DNA from: Lachnospira hominis (ex Liu et al. 2021)
GTDB taxonomy: Bacteria; Bacillota; Clostridia; Lachnospirales; Lachnospiraceae
NCBI RefSeq assembly: GCF_014287955.1
Contig: NZ_JACOPD010000003.1
Span: 62,001-126,000, forward strand
Length of the DNA: 64,000 nt
Direction: 5' to 3'
The position numbers were made by a program, and so were the translations under genes. Positions 1 to 7,741 of the stretch are shown here, one piece after another. Under the pieces are notes generated by a model. That model had not been told where the DNA came from and made no database searches. It saw only the letters and a list, made by a program, of their open reading frames with translations. Every line of letters begins with the position of its first letter. The first letter of the stretch is position 1.

Positions 1-1010
1 GGAATAATTATTTTGATGAATATGGGGCGTGTTCACATTGGAAAGGTCAGGTATATGGTGATGTAGAATGTAGCACAACAACAATATGCAATATTTGCGG
101 AAATAATTATTACGACCCGAATGGAGCATGTTCGCATTGGGAAGGTAATAGTTACGGAGGAACAGTATGTGAGGCCAATAAAATAACTTTCTGTAATATA
201 TGCGGAAATAATTATTATGACCCGAATGGAGCGTGTTCACATTGGGATGGACAAATATACGGAAATACAATATGTGCAACAACAGAAAAAATGTTTTGCA
301 GTGTGTGTAAAGATGAGTACGATAAATGTTTGCACATAAGAGGTAAAGAGTATAAAAATATTGCATATTATTTTTATATTGAGGACAGAAAAGAACAGTC
401 AGAAAGTGATGTGGCTGATTTAATAACTATAAAAGAGGATGAGAGTAATCCTTATAATTATAAAAATAAAATATATGCAGTTGTTAAGTTTGAAACAAAT
501 AATGAACAAAAGTTTAGAGAAGCGTGGGAAAATGTAGGCAAATTTAATGAGAGTGCATGTTGCGTATATGCGGTTATGATGAACATGCATGGAACGCCGA
601 CGGAAATATCAAATGGATCCGGAAAAGGTTATAGTCTGAGAATGAATATTGATGATATTAATTCACTTGAAAGAAAGTCTGTTCAAAGACTTATACTTTT
701 GCAGTGTTCGGTCGGAAATATAGATTATGCAGGAGAAAATATTGCATCTGCATTTGCAAAAAAAATAAGCGGACAGGTGTTGGCAGGAGATGCGGAAGTA
801 AATGTGAAAAAATACTATAAACTAAATAGTAGAGATGATGCAAATGACCAATTTTTTTCTGAAAAATCAGAAATATATGTAAGATATGAGGCAGTGGGAA
901 ATGGTTGGTATTTTTATAAATATGATCTGGATGAAAAAAGTATAACGTATACAAAATTAAGTGGAAATTCATATAGAATATATCAATTAATAAATATGTT
1001 TTCTGTTTAG
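1..1010 (+). CDS. C-terminal part of a large Cys-repeat protein with a caspase-like His/Cys domain (5' end outside window)
   Basis: The reading frame is open from position 3, so the gene starts before the window; an internal ATG at 291 is not its start. Residues encoded by about 3-290 form three copies of a 33-35 residue unit containing NNYYDPNGACSHW and a CNICG knuckle, which look like zinc-binding or disulfide repeats. After a linker comes a domain (about 450-800) with the pattern MHGTP (His codon 588-590) and LLQCSVG (Cys codon 705-707), followed by ENIASAFA and QVLAGD. A His-Gly before a strand-end Cys is typical of clan CD (caspase/C80-like) peptidases, so a protease or autoprocessing domain is inferred, not shown. 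Four paralogous membrane-protein genes follow after a 15-base gap. A decayed homologue lies at 11018-11495. The function is unknown. Confidence 0.7.
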   Translation, partial: NNYFDEYGACSHWKGQVYGDVECSTTTICNICGNNYYDPNGACSHWEGNSYGGTVCEANKITFCNICGNNYYDPNGACSHWDGQIYGNTICATTEKMFCSVCKDEYDKCLHIRGKEYKNIAYYFYIEDRKEQSESDVADLITIKEDESNPYNYKNKIYAVVKFETNNEQKFREAWENVGKFNESACCVYAVMMNMHGTPTEISNGSGKGYSLRMNIDDINSLERKSVQRLILLQCSVGNIDYAGENIASAFAKKISGQVLAGDAEVNVKKYYKLNSRDDANDQFFSEKSEIYVRYEAVGNGWYFYKYDLDEKSITYTKLSGNSYRIYQLINMFSV

Positions 1011-1025
1011 ATAATAGGTGGAAAT

Positions 1026-1682
1026 ATGAAAAAAACAAAAATAAAAATAGGCATTATATTAATATTAAGTTTGTTTTTTATAATAATGTGTTTGAACATA
1101 TACAAACAAAGCCCGAGATACATAATAAAAGATACGGTTATGTGGTATGAAAAAGATTTTACAATACCGTTATTCTGCAAAAAAGTGAAGTTTGAGTATG
1201 ATAAAAAGAGCGGTAATTATACAGGAAAGTTTGCAATAAGTGAAAAACAAAAAGATAGCTTATTTGATAATTTAAAAGAATTTAACGAAAGAAGCGTAAA
1301 TGTAACAAATAGTATTGATAAATATAAAGGCAATTTAAGAGATTTGGATAAAAAAACGCTTAATACAACGATGGTATCATATAATCTTTTATATAAGTAT
1401 TATTTTAAAAAAGAAAAAAAGAGAGACGATATACAGATAGATAAAATATATCCGGAAGAATGGATGCTGGAAAACTGTGATGAGTTAATAGCAATTTATT
1501 TAACAGAACCCAGATATATAAAAGACAGTTGTGATGAAACTGTTTTATCCGATTATAGTAACTTGATTAATGGAAAGGTGCCAAGGTGTTGCATAGTTAT
1601 ATATAAAGATAAAACCGGAAAGTATTATTTTTGCATAAAAAGAACAGATTATTCCGACTGGGACGGACCAGATGTTTGGTAA
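1026..1682 (+). CDS. Unknown one-helix membrane protein, tandem family copy A1
   Basis: This 218-residue protein is not recognised. It has a basic N terminus, one hydrophobic helix (about residues 7-25), then the family's most conserved block, SPRYIIKDTVMWYEKDFTIP, followed by FCKKVKFEYD and a GKF motif. The middle is variable. The C terminus carries a conserved PE-W motif and IVIYKDKTGKYYFCIKR. It is the first of four tandem copies at 1026-3641; three more lie at 11514-13483. The start has a ribosome site (AGGTGGAAAT) and sits 15 bases after the upstream caspase-like gene, so the genes are probably co-transcribed. The bulk of the protein would lie outside the membrane. An immunity or partner role to the upstream protein is only a guess from synteny. 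Confidence 0.75.
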   Translation: MKKTKIKIGIILILSLFFIIMCLNIYKQSPRYIIKDTVMWYEKDFTIPLFCKKVKFEYDKKSGNYTGKFAISEKQKDSLFDNLKEFNERSVNVTNSIDKYKGNLRDLDKKTLNTTMVSYNLLYKYYFKKEKKRDDIQIDKIYPEEWMLENCDELIAIYLTEPRYIKDSCDETVLSDYSNLINGKVPRCCIVIYKDKTGKYYFCIKRTDYSDWDGPDVW

Positions 1683-1716
1683 CAATGTTTTAGCAGAAAA
1701 TATGAAAGGCGATAAA

Positions 1717-2352
1717 GTGAAAACAAAAATAAAAATAGGCATTATATTAGTATTAAGTCTGTTGCTAATAATAATATGCTGGAATATATACAAACAAAGC
1801 CCGAGATACATAATAAAAGATACGGTTATGTGGTATGAAAAAGATTTTACAATACCGTTATTCTGCAAAAAAGTGAAGTTTGAGTATGATGATGAAACTG
1901 GAGAGTACGCAGGTAAATTTTTAATTACTAAAAAACAGGCTGATAAAATTAAAAAGAAATTAACTAGTGCGAGAGCAAGGTCAGGAAATTCAACACATGC
2001 AGAAAATGAGTACAAAGGGGAGGATATACGTGAATTAAGTGAAAAAATATTAAATACAACTGTGGTTTCTAAGAATCTGTTGTATACAACATATATGGGA
2101 AAAGAAAAAAAGAGAGATGATATTGATTCTCAGGAAATTTTCCCGGAAAGTTGGCTGATAGAAAATGAGGAAAATTTGATATTATTATATAGAATTATGC
2201 CACAATATGGATATGCAAGATTATTTAATGAAAGCGATATAGAAAACGTACCAATTAGTTATGTCCTTATATATATGGATAAAGAAGGAAAATATTATTT
2301 TTGTATAAAAAGAGCAGAGTATTCTAATTGGAAAGGACTTGATATGAGATAA
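1717..2352 (+). CDS. Unknown one-helix membrane protein, tandem family copy A2
   Basis: This is a paralogue of the preceding gene. I prefer the GTG start at 1717 over the ATGs at 1672 and 1702, because an AAAGG site lies seven bases before it and the protein then begins KTKIKIG, aligned with copy A1. That gives 211 residues and a 34-base gap to A1. The helix, the SPRYIIKDTVMWYEKDFTIP block and the C-terminal IYMDKEGKYYFCIKR are all present. The DNA coding for the MWYEKDFTIPLFCKK block is identical to A1, while the central third has diverged, which points to recent duplication or gene conversion of the conserved part. Function unknown. Confidence 0.72.
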   Translation: MKTKIKIGIILVLSLLLIIICWNIYKQSPRYIIKDTVMWYEKDFTIPLFCKKVKFEYDDETGEYAGKFLITKKQADKIKKKLTSARARSGNSTHAENEYKGEDIRELSEKILNTTVVSKNLLYTTYMGKEKKRDDIDSQEIFPESWLIENEENLILLYRIMPQYGYARLFNESDIENVPISYVLIYMDKEGKYYFCIKRAEYSNWKGLDMR

Positions 2353-2386
2353 CAATGTTATAGCAGAAAATATGAAAGGTGATAAA

Positions 2387-3010
2387 GTGAAAACAAAAAT
2401 AAAAATAGGCATTATATTAATATTAAGCTTGTTTTTTATAATAATGTGTTTGAACATATACAAACAAAGCCCGAGGCATATAATAAAAGATACTGTTATG
2501 TGGTATGAAAAAGATTTTACAATACCGTTATTCTGCAAAAAAGTAAGGTTTGAGTATGATAGGGAGACGGGTAAATATACAGGTAAATTTTTAATTACAA
2601 AAAAACAGGCTGATAGGATTTATAATAAATGGAATAGTGCAAGGAAAAGGTATTGTGATTCAATAGATGTTCAAAATGAACATTCGTGTGATGATATAAG
2701 TGAATTAAGTGAAAAAATATTAAATACAACAGCAGTTTCTAGCAATCTGATGTATAAGACATATATGGGAAAAGTAAAAAAGAGAGATGATATTGATTTT
2801 AATGAAATATATCCTGAAAATTGGATGATAGAAGATGAAGACGAGTTTTTATTATTGTATTGGACACAGCCACAAACAGGATATGGTGCATTATTTAACG
2901 ATTCGGAATTGGTTGATGGACACAGACCGATATGTCATATTATGGTGTACAGAGATAAAAAAGGAAAATATTATCTTTGTATAAAGAGAGAGGGGAATGA
3001 TTTATATTAA
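2387..3010 (+). CDS. Unknown one-helix membrane protein, tandem family copy A3
   Basis: This is the third tandem paralogue, about 207 residues from the GTG at 2387, which is preceded by AAAGGTG. An in-frame ATG at 2372 is the alternative start. The intergenic stretch before it (AACAATG..TAGCAGAAAATATGAAAGG) nearly repeats the one before copy A2, so the repeat unit includes the junction. It has the same helix, conserved block and C-terminal YRDKKGKYYLCIKR, but ends early with REGNDLY and lacks the acidic YSDWDGPD-like tail of A1. The A4 start codon lies inside its last codons, so translation of the two is probably coupled. Confidence 0.72.
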   Translation: MKTKIKIGIILILSLFFIIMCLNIYKQSPRHIIKDTVMWYEKDFTIPLFCKKVRFEYDRETGKYTGKFLITKKQADRIYNKWNSARKRYCDSIDVQNEHSCDDISELSEKILNTTAVSSNLMYKTYMGKVKKRDDIDFNEIYPENWMIEDEDEFLLLYWTQPQTGYGALFNDSELVDGHRPICHIMVYRDKKGKYYLCIKREGNDLY

Positions 3011-3641
3011 AAAAATTATGAAAAAATCTAAAATAAAATTAATAAACATATTAGTAATAATTGTAGCTGTAATGTTTATATTTATAATTTTAAACATATA
3101 CAAACAAAGTCCGAGGCATATAATAAAAGATACTGTTATGTGGTATGAAAAAGATTTTACAATACCGTTATTCTGCAAAAAAGTGAAGTTTGATTATGAC
3201 CGTGAGACAGATACTTATACAGGAAAATTTTGTTTAAATGAGGAAGACAAAGATAAGTTAATGGATAAGCTTGAAAATGCACACGAAAGGTCCAAAGAGC
3301 AGCAGTATATATTTTTTCAACAACAGGGAGATTCAATAAGAAAATTGGGAGAAGTTGTATTGAATACAACTGTAGTTTCGGATAATCATGCAGAAAAACA
3401 GAATATAGATTCAGAAAAAATATATCCTGAAAGCTGGATGTTGGAGGATAATGCAGAACTTATAGGGTATTATTGGACATCTCCAAGATATATAGAAAGT
3501 GTGACACTGTTTCAGGATATAAATGAATACGGGAAAATACCATATTGCTATATAGTTATATATAAAAATACAGAAGGAAAATATTATTTATGTGTAAAAA
3601 GAACTTATTTTGATGATTGGGATGGACCGGAAAGCCTGTGA
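2997..3641 (+). CDS. Unknown one-helix membrane protein, tandem family copy A4
   Basis: This is the fourth and last copy in the first array, 214 residues from the ATG at 2997, with a purine-rich site (GAGAGGGG) inside the end of A3; an internal ATG at 3018 is the alternative start. The N-terminal helix sequence differs from A1-A3 (INILVIIVAVMFIFIIL), but the following SPRHIIKDTVMWYEKDFTIP block is again nearly identical at DNA level. The tail YFDDWDGPESL resembles A1. The gene ends 18 bases before the -35 box of the aspS T-box transcript. No enzyme motif was seen. Confidence 0.72.
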   Translation: MIYIKKIMKKSKIKLINILVIIVAVMFIFIILNIYKQSPRHIIKDTVMWYEKDFTIPLFCKKVKFDYDRETDTYTGKFCLNEEDKDKLMDKLENAHERSKEQQYIFFQQQGDSIRKLGEVVLNTTVVSDNHAEKQNIDSEKIYPESWMLEDNAELIGYYWTSPRYIESVTLFQDINEYGKIPYCYIVIYKNTEGKYYLCVKRTYFDDWDGPESL

Positions 3642-3658
3642 AATTTTTCAAATAGTCC

Positions 3659-3687
3659 TTGAATAAAATATTTTCGTATGTTATGAT
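3659..3687 (+). promoter_or_regulatory. Promoter of the aspS T-box transcript
   Basis: TTGAAT (3659-3664), a 17-base spacer and TATGAT (3682-3687) make a good sigma-A type promoter just before the T-box leader. Confidence 0.65.
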
Positions 3688-3699
3688 ACCAATATCAAA

Positions 3700-4025
3700 A
3701 TGTCTTTAGTGGGCGGACAGCTCTGTAAGGCAATAACAGAATATATTATAAAGACTGTGAAAGAGACTCTTTTTCATGGAACCTGACAGGAAAGCGGTGT
3801 CGTCGGCTGAGAGCACCCGCAGGGAATTGATTGAGGGAACACTCCGGAGTTGGATAGCTGAACCGACGGATATGATTTGAATTTGGCGGCTAGGTTATTT
3901 CGTTGCACGCGTTAAGTGCTAATGAGAGATATGTAATTTTTGTAAGTGCATATCTGATGCGGGTGGTACCGCGGATAATAAGTTTATTCGCCCCGGGATA
4001 CAATTAATGTATTCCGGGGCTTTTG
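3700..4025 (+). ncRNA. T-box riboswitch leader of aspS-gatCAB
   Basis: The canonical T-box sequence GGGTGGTACCGCGG is at 3961-3974, directly followed by an intrinsic terminator (3990-4025), as expected for tRNA-controlled antitermination. Upstream, 3750-3870 can form the long Stem I: GCGGTG near 3794 pairs with CACCCGC near 3815, with a GGCTGAGAGC apical region between. The specifier codon is not certain. AAC at 3838-3840, in GGGAACACTCCGGAG, would sense tRNA-Asn; GAC at 3865-3867, expected for tRNA-Asp, appears to lie inside a helix. Sensing tRNA-Asn would fit a non-discriminating AspRS acting with GatCAB. Confidence 0.9.
3990..4025 (+). terminator. T-box intrinsic terminator
   Basis: GCCCCGGGATAC and GTATTCCGGGGC form a strong hairpin followed by TTTTGT. 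The 5' arm overlaps what would be the antiterminator's downstream region. Confidence 0.85.
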
Positions 4026-4103
4026 TGTGTGACAAAATTAAAAACATATTTTGCCGCACATAAGGCTTTTTCAAAAAGAGCGTAGTTAAGAAAGGAGATT
4101 ACG

Positions 4104-5849
4104 ATGTCAAACATTTACAGAGACAGAACATTAAATCAGGTCAGTGAACAGGATATTGACAGCAATTTAAGAGTAGCGGGCTGGGTAGAGAATATCCGTG
4201 ACCACGGCGGTGTATCATTTATCGATTTAAGAGATATGTATGGTGTGCTTCAGGTAGTTATCAGAGATGCAGAACTTTTAAAGGGAATCAAAAAAGAAGA
4301 ATGTATCAGTATAGAAGGTATCATGGAAAAGAGAGATGAGGAGACATACAATCCAAAGATTCCTTCAGGTACAATCGAACTTGAAGCAAAGAAAATTACC
4401 ATGCTCGGACAGGTTTATCAGACACTTCCGTTTGAAGTTATGACGTCAAAAGAGGTCAGAGAAGATGTTCGTCTCAAATATCGTTATCTTGACCTTAGAA
4501 ATCAGAAAGTAAAAGACAATATCATTTTCCGTTCAAAGGTAATTTCATTCCTTCGACAGAAAATGACAGATATGGGATTTTTGGAGATTCAGACACCTAT
4601 TCTTTGTGCCTCTTCTCCTGAAGGTGCAAGAGATTATATCGTTCCATCAAGAAAATACAAGGGAAAATTCTATGCACTTCCACAGGCACCACAGCAGTAT
4701 AAGCAGCTTCTTATGGTATCCGGTTTTGATAAATATTTTCAGGTTGCACCATGTTTCAGGGATGAAGATGCAAGAGCTGACCGTTCACCGGGAGAATTCT
4801 ATCAGCTTGACTTTGAGATGAGCTTTGCAACACAGGAAGATGTTTTCCGTGTAGGTGAGGAAGTTCTCTCAGAAACATTTGAAAAATTTGCACCAAAGGG
4901 ATTCAAGGTTACACAGGCTCCTTATCCAATCATAAGCTACAAGCAGGCTATGCTTGAGTTTGGTTCAGACAAGCCTGACCTCAGAAATCCGTTAAGAATT
5001 ATAGACCTTTCTGAATTTTTTAATAAATGTACTTTCAAGCCGTTCCAGAATAAGACTGTAAGAGCTATCAATGTTCATGCAAAGCTTTCAAAGGGACAGC
5101 ATGAAAAGCTCCTCAAGTTTGCTACAGGTCTCGGAATGGGTGGTCTCGGTTATCTTGAAGTATTAGATGACCTTTCATATAAGGGACCAATTGATAAGTT
5201 TATTCCAGATGAGTTAAAGGGTGAAATCAGAGAACTTGCAGGACTTCAGGCAGGAGATACAATTTTCTTCATGGCTGACAAAGAAGACAGAGCTGCATAT
5301 TATGCAGGACAGATTAGAACAGAACTCGGTGAAAGACTCGACCTTATTGAAAAAGATGCTTACCGTTTCTGTTATGTCAACGATTTCCCAATGTTTGAAA
5401 GAGACCCGGAGACAAAGAAGATTGGATTTACACATAATCCTTTCTCAATGCCACAGGGTGGTCTTGAAGCATTAAATACAAAAGACCCGCTTGATATTCT
5501 TGCTTATCAGTATGATATTGTTTGTAACGGTGTAGAACTTTCTTCAGGTGCCGTAAGAAACCATGATATGCAGATAATGGTTAAGGCATTTGAAATTGCA
5601 GGATATGATGAAGAAGTATTAAAGGAGAAGTTCGGAGCGTTGTATAACGCATTCCAGTTCGGTGCACCGCCACACGCAGGTATGGCACCTGGTATTGACA
5701 GAATGATTATGCTTCTTACAAATGAGGAAAATATCCGTGAAGTTATCGCATTCCCAATGAGCGGTACTGCACAGGATCTTATGTGTGGTGCTCCTAATGA
5801 GGTAACAGAGCAGCAGCTTAGAGAAGTTCACATAAAAGTCCGTGATTAA
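4104..5849 (+). CDS. aspS: Aspartyl-tRNA synthetase, probably non-discriminating (Asp/Asn)
   Basis: This 581-residue bacterial-type class II synthetase attaches aspartate to tRNA. It has the N-terminal OB-fold anticodon domain (VAGWVENIRDHGGVSFIDLRD), the class II core with motif 2 (CFRDEDARADRSPGEFYQLD), the bacterial GAD insertion around residues 290-410, and motif 3 with GMAPGIDRM near the end. The ribosome site AAGGAG precedes the ATG. Because gatC, gatA and gatB follow directly, and no asnS is seen here, it probably also mischarges tRNA-Asn for conversion to Asn-tRNA. Expression is controlled by the T-box leader. Identification is secure; relaxed tRNA specificity is inferred from the operon. 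Confidence 0.95.
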   Translation: MSNIYRDRTLNQVSEQDIDSNLRVAGWVENIRDHGGVSFIDLRDMYGVLQVVIRDAELLKGIKKEECISIEGIMEKRDEETYNPKIPSGTIELEAKKITMLGQVYQTLPFEVMTSKEVREDVRLKYRYLDLRNQKVKDNIIFRSKVISFLRQKMTDMGFLEIQTPILCASSPEGARDYIVPSRKYKGKFYALPQAPQQYKQLLMVSGFDKYFQVAPCFRDEDARADRSPGEFYQLDFEMSFATQEDVFRVGEEVLSETFEKFAPKGFKVTQAPYPIISYKQAMLEFGSDKPDLRNPLRIIDLSEFFNKCTFKPFQNKTVRAINVHAKLSKGQHEKLLKFATGLGMGGLGYLEVLDDLSYKGPIDKFIPDELKGEIRELAGLQAGDTIFFMADKEDRAAYYAGQIRTELGERLDLIEKDAYRFCYVNDFPMFERDPETKKIGFTHNPFSMPQGGLEALNTKDPLDILAYQYDIVCNGVELSSGAVRNHDMQIMVKAFEIAGYDEEVLKEKFGALYNAFQFGAPPHAGMAPGIDRMIMLLTNEENIREVIAFPMSGTAQDLMCGAPNEVTEQQLREVHIKVRD

Positions 5850-5888
5850 AATACGCATGAGAGCAATGTGCGGCAGTGCCGCACATTG

Positions 5889-5970
5889 GGATTTTGCTTC
5901 GCAAAACAAGGAGGACAAATCCTCTCCTCGCCGTGAGGGGCTCGGATTTTGCTTCGCAAAACAAGGAGGA
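5889..5970 (+). repeat. 27-base direct repeat carrying a ribosome-binding site before gatC
   Basis: The same 27 bases occur at 5889-5915 and 5944-5970. Each copy contains a small hairpin (TTTTGC-TTC-GCAAAA) followed by AAGGAGGA, so the ribosome site of gatC is duplicated. A 7-bp stem (TGTGCGG/CCGCACA, 5867-5885) precedes the first copy. The region between the copies (CCTCTCCTCGCCGTGAGG) is GC-richer than its surroundings. Confidence 0.75.
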
Positions 5971-5974
5971 TTAT

Positions 5975-6268
5975 ATGGCAAACGTAATTGATGACGCAAC
6001 GATTGATTATGTAGGTATCCTTGCCAAGCTTGAACTTTCTGACGAAGAAAAAGAACAGGCTAAGAAAGATATGGCGAGCATGCTTGATTATATTGACCAG
6101 CTTAATGAGCTTGATACAACAGGCGTTGAGCCTATGTCACACGTATTTCCTATTGAAAATGTAATGCGTGAAGATGTTGTTACTAACGGTGATGAAAGCG
6201 AAAAAACACTTTTCAACGCACCGGAAAGAAAAGACAAGACATTTGTTGTACCAAAAACTGTTGAATAG
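5975..6268 (+). CDS. gatC: Asp/Glu-tRNA amidotransferase subunit C
   Basis: GatC is the small stabilising subunit of the GatCAB amidotransferase, which converts Asp-tRNA(Asn) or Glu-tRNA(Gln) to the amide. The ATG at 5975, right after AAGGAGGATTAT, gives 97 residues, the usual size; extending upstream to 5876 would translate the non-coding repeat. It shows the family's VDYVGILAKLELSDEEKE-like start, the DYIDQLNELDTTGVEP linker and MREDVV near the end. It lies 125 bases after aspS and 12 before gatA, in one operon. Confidence 0.93.
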   Translation: MANVIDDATIDYVGILAKLELSDEEKEQAKKDMASMLDYIDQLNELDTTGVEPMSHVFPIENVMREDVVTNGDESEKTLFNAPERKDKTFVVPKTVE

Positions 6269-6280
6269 AAAGGAGCGGCC

Positions 6281-7726
6281 ATGGGATTGTTGGATTTGAC
6301 AGCAGTGGAACTTGCCGGGCAGATTAAGTCGGGAAAAACCACAGCGGTAGAGGCAATGGAAGCTGTTATTGCAAACATTGACAGCAAAGAAGAAGAGCTT
6401 AACTGTTATGTTACATTTGACAGGGAAGCAGCACTTTCGGCAGCAAAAGAAGCCCAGAAAAAGATTGAGGCAGGGGAACTTACAGGACCTCTTGCAGGTG
6501 TGCCGATTGCAATAAAAGATAACATGTGTACAGAGGGTGTTCTTACAACATGTTCATCAAAAATATTAGGGAATTTTATACCACAGTTTTCAAGTGAAGC
6601 TGTAAAAAGAATAGAAGAAGCGGGAGCTGTTGTCATCGGAAAGACAAACATGGACGAATTTGCCATGGGTTCTACAACCGAGACATCAGCTTACGGTCCG
6701 ACTAAGAATCCGTGGAACACAGAGCATGTACCGGGCGGTTCTTCAGGCGGTTCGGCTGCGGCAGTTGCAGCAAATGAGTGCTTTTGTGCACTTGGTTCTG
6801 ACACAGGCGGTTCTATACGACAGCCTGCATCATACTGCGGTGTTGTCGGCATGAAACCGACATACGGAACAGTTTCACGTTACGGACTTATCGCATACGG
6901 TTCATCTCTTGACCAGATTGGACCTCTTTGTAAAGACGTTACGGACTGTGCAACTATCATGGAAGTAATCGCATCACATGATAAGAAAGATTCAACATCA
7001 GTTGAAAGAAAAGATACAGATTTTACATCAGCACTTGTAGATGATGTTGCTGGAATGAGAATTGGTATTCCGAGAGATTATTTCGGAGAAGGTCTTGACC
7101 CGCAGGTAAAAGAGGCGGTTCTTTCGGCAGCGGAAGTTTTAAAGTCAAAAGGTGCTATTGTTGAAGAATTTGATTTGAGTCTTGTAGAGTATGCTATTCC
7201 GACTTATTATACAATAGCAGCAGCAGAAGCAAGTTCAAATCTTGAAAGATTCGACGGTGTAAAATATGGTTTCCGTGCAAAAGATTATGACGGACTTCAC
7301 AGCATGTATAAAAAGACGCGTTCAGAAGGATTCGGGCCTGAGGTTAAGAGAAGAATCATGCTTGGTTCATTCGTATTAAGTTCAGGTTATTACGATGCTT
7401 ATTATCTTAAAGCACTTCGTGTAAAAGCCATGATAAAGAAGGCTTTTGATGAGGCATTTGCAAAGTATGACGTAATACTCGGACCTGTTGCACCTACAAC
7501 AGCCCCTAAGCTCGGTTCATCACTTGCAGACCCTATCAAGATGTATCTTGGTGATATTTATACAATTTCCGTAAATCTTGCAGGACTTCCGGGCATAAGC
7601 GTTCCGTGCGGAAAAGACGATAACGGTCTTCCTATAGGTGTCCAGCTTATCGGTGACTGCTTTAACGAAAAGAAATTAATTCAGACTGCCTACGCATATG
7701 AGCAGGCACGCGGTAAATTTGAGTAA
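6281..7726 (+). CDS. gatA: Asp/Glu-tRNA amidotransferase subunit A
   Basis: GatA is the glutaminase subunit that frees ammonia from glutamine for GatB. The protein is 481 residues and carries the amidase signature: catalytic Lys in AIKDNMCTEG (about residue 77), the glycine/serine stretch GGSSGGSAAAVAANEC holding the cis-Ser, and the nucleophile Ser in SDTGGSIRQPASYCG. The ribosome site GAAAGGAG precedes ATG. It sits between gatC and gatB (15-base gap), so the full complex is made from one message under T-box control. Nothing unusual was seen. Confidence 0.96.
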   Translation: MGLLDLTAVELAGQIKSGKTTAVEAMEAVIANIDSKEEELNCYVTFDREAALSAAKEAQKKIEAGELTGPLAGVPIAIKDNMCTEGVLTTCSSKILGNFIPQFSSEAVKRIEEAGAVVIGKTNMDEFAMGSTTETSAYGPTKNPWNTEHVPGGSSGGSAAAVAANECFCALGSDTGGSIRQPASYCGVVGMKPTYGTVSRYGLIAYGSSLDQIGPLCKDVTDCATIMEVIASHDKKDSTSVERKDTDFTSALVDDVAGMRIGIPRDYFGEGLDPQVKEAVLSAAEVLKSKGAIVEEFDLSLVEYAIPTYYTIAAAEASSNLERFDGVKYGFRAKDYDGLHSMYKKTRSEGFGPEVKRRIMLGSFVLSSGYYDAYYLKALRVKAMIKKAFDEAFAKYDVILGPVAPTTAPKLGSSLADPIKMYLGDIYTISVNLAGLPGISVPCGKDDNGLPIGVQLIGDCFNEKKLIQTAYAYEQARGKFE

Positions 7727-7741
7727 GGAGGAAAAAATAAT

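Noticed and set aside
5876..5974. Extended N terminus for GatC
   Set aside because: It would translate the duplicated hairpin/ribosome-site region, while ATG 5975 has a perfect site and gives the normal length.
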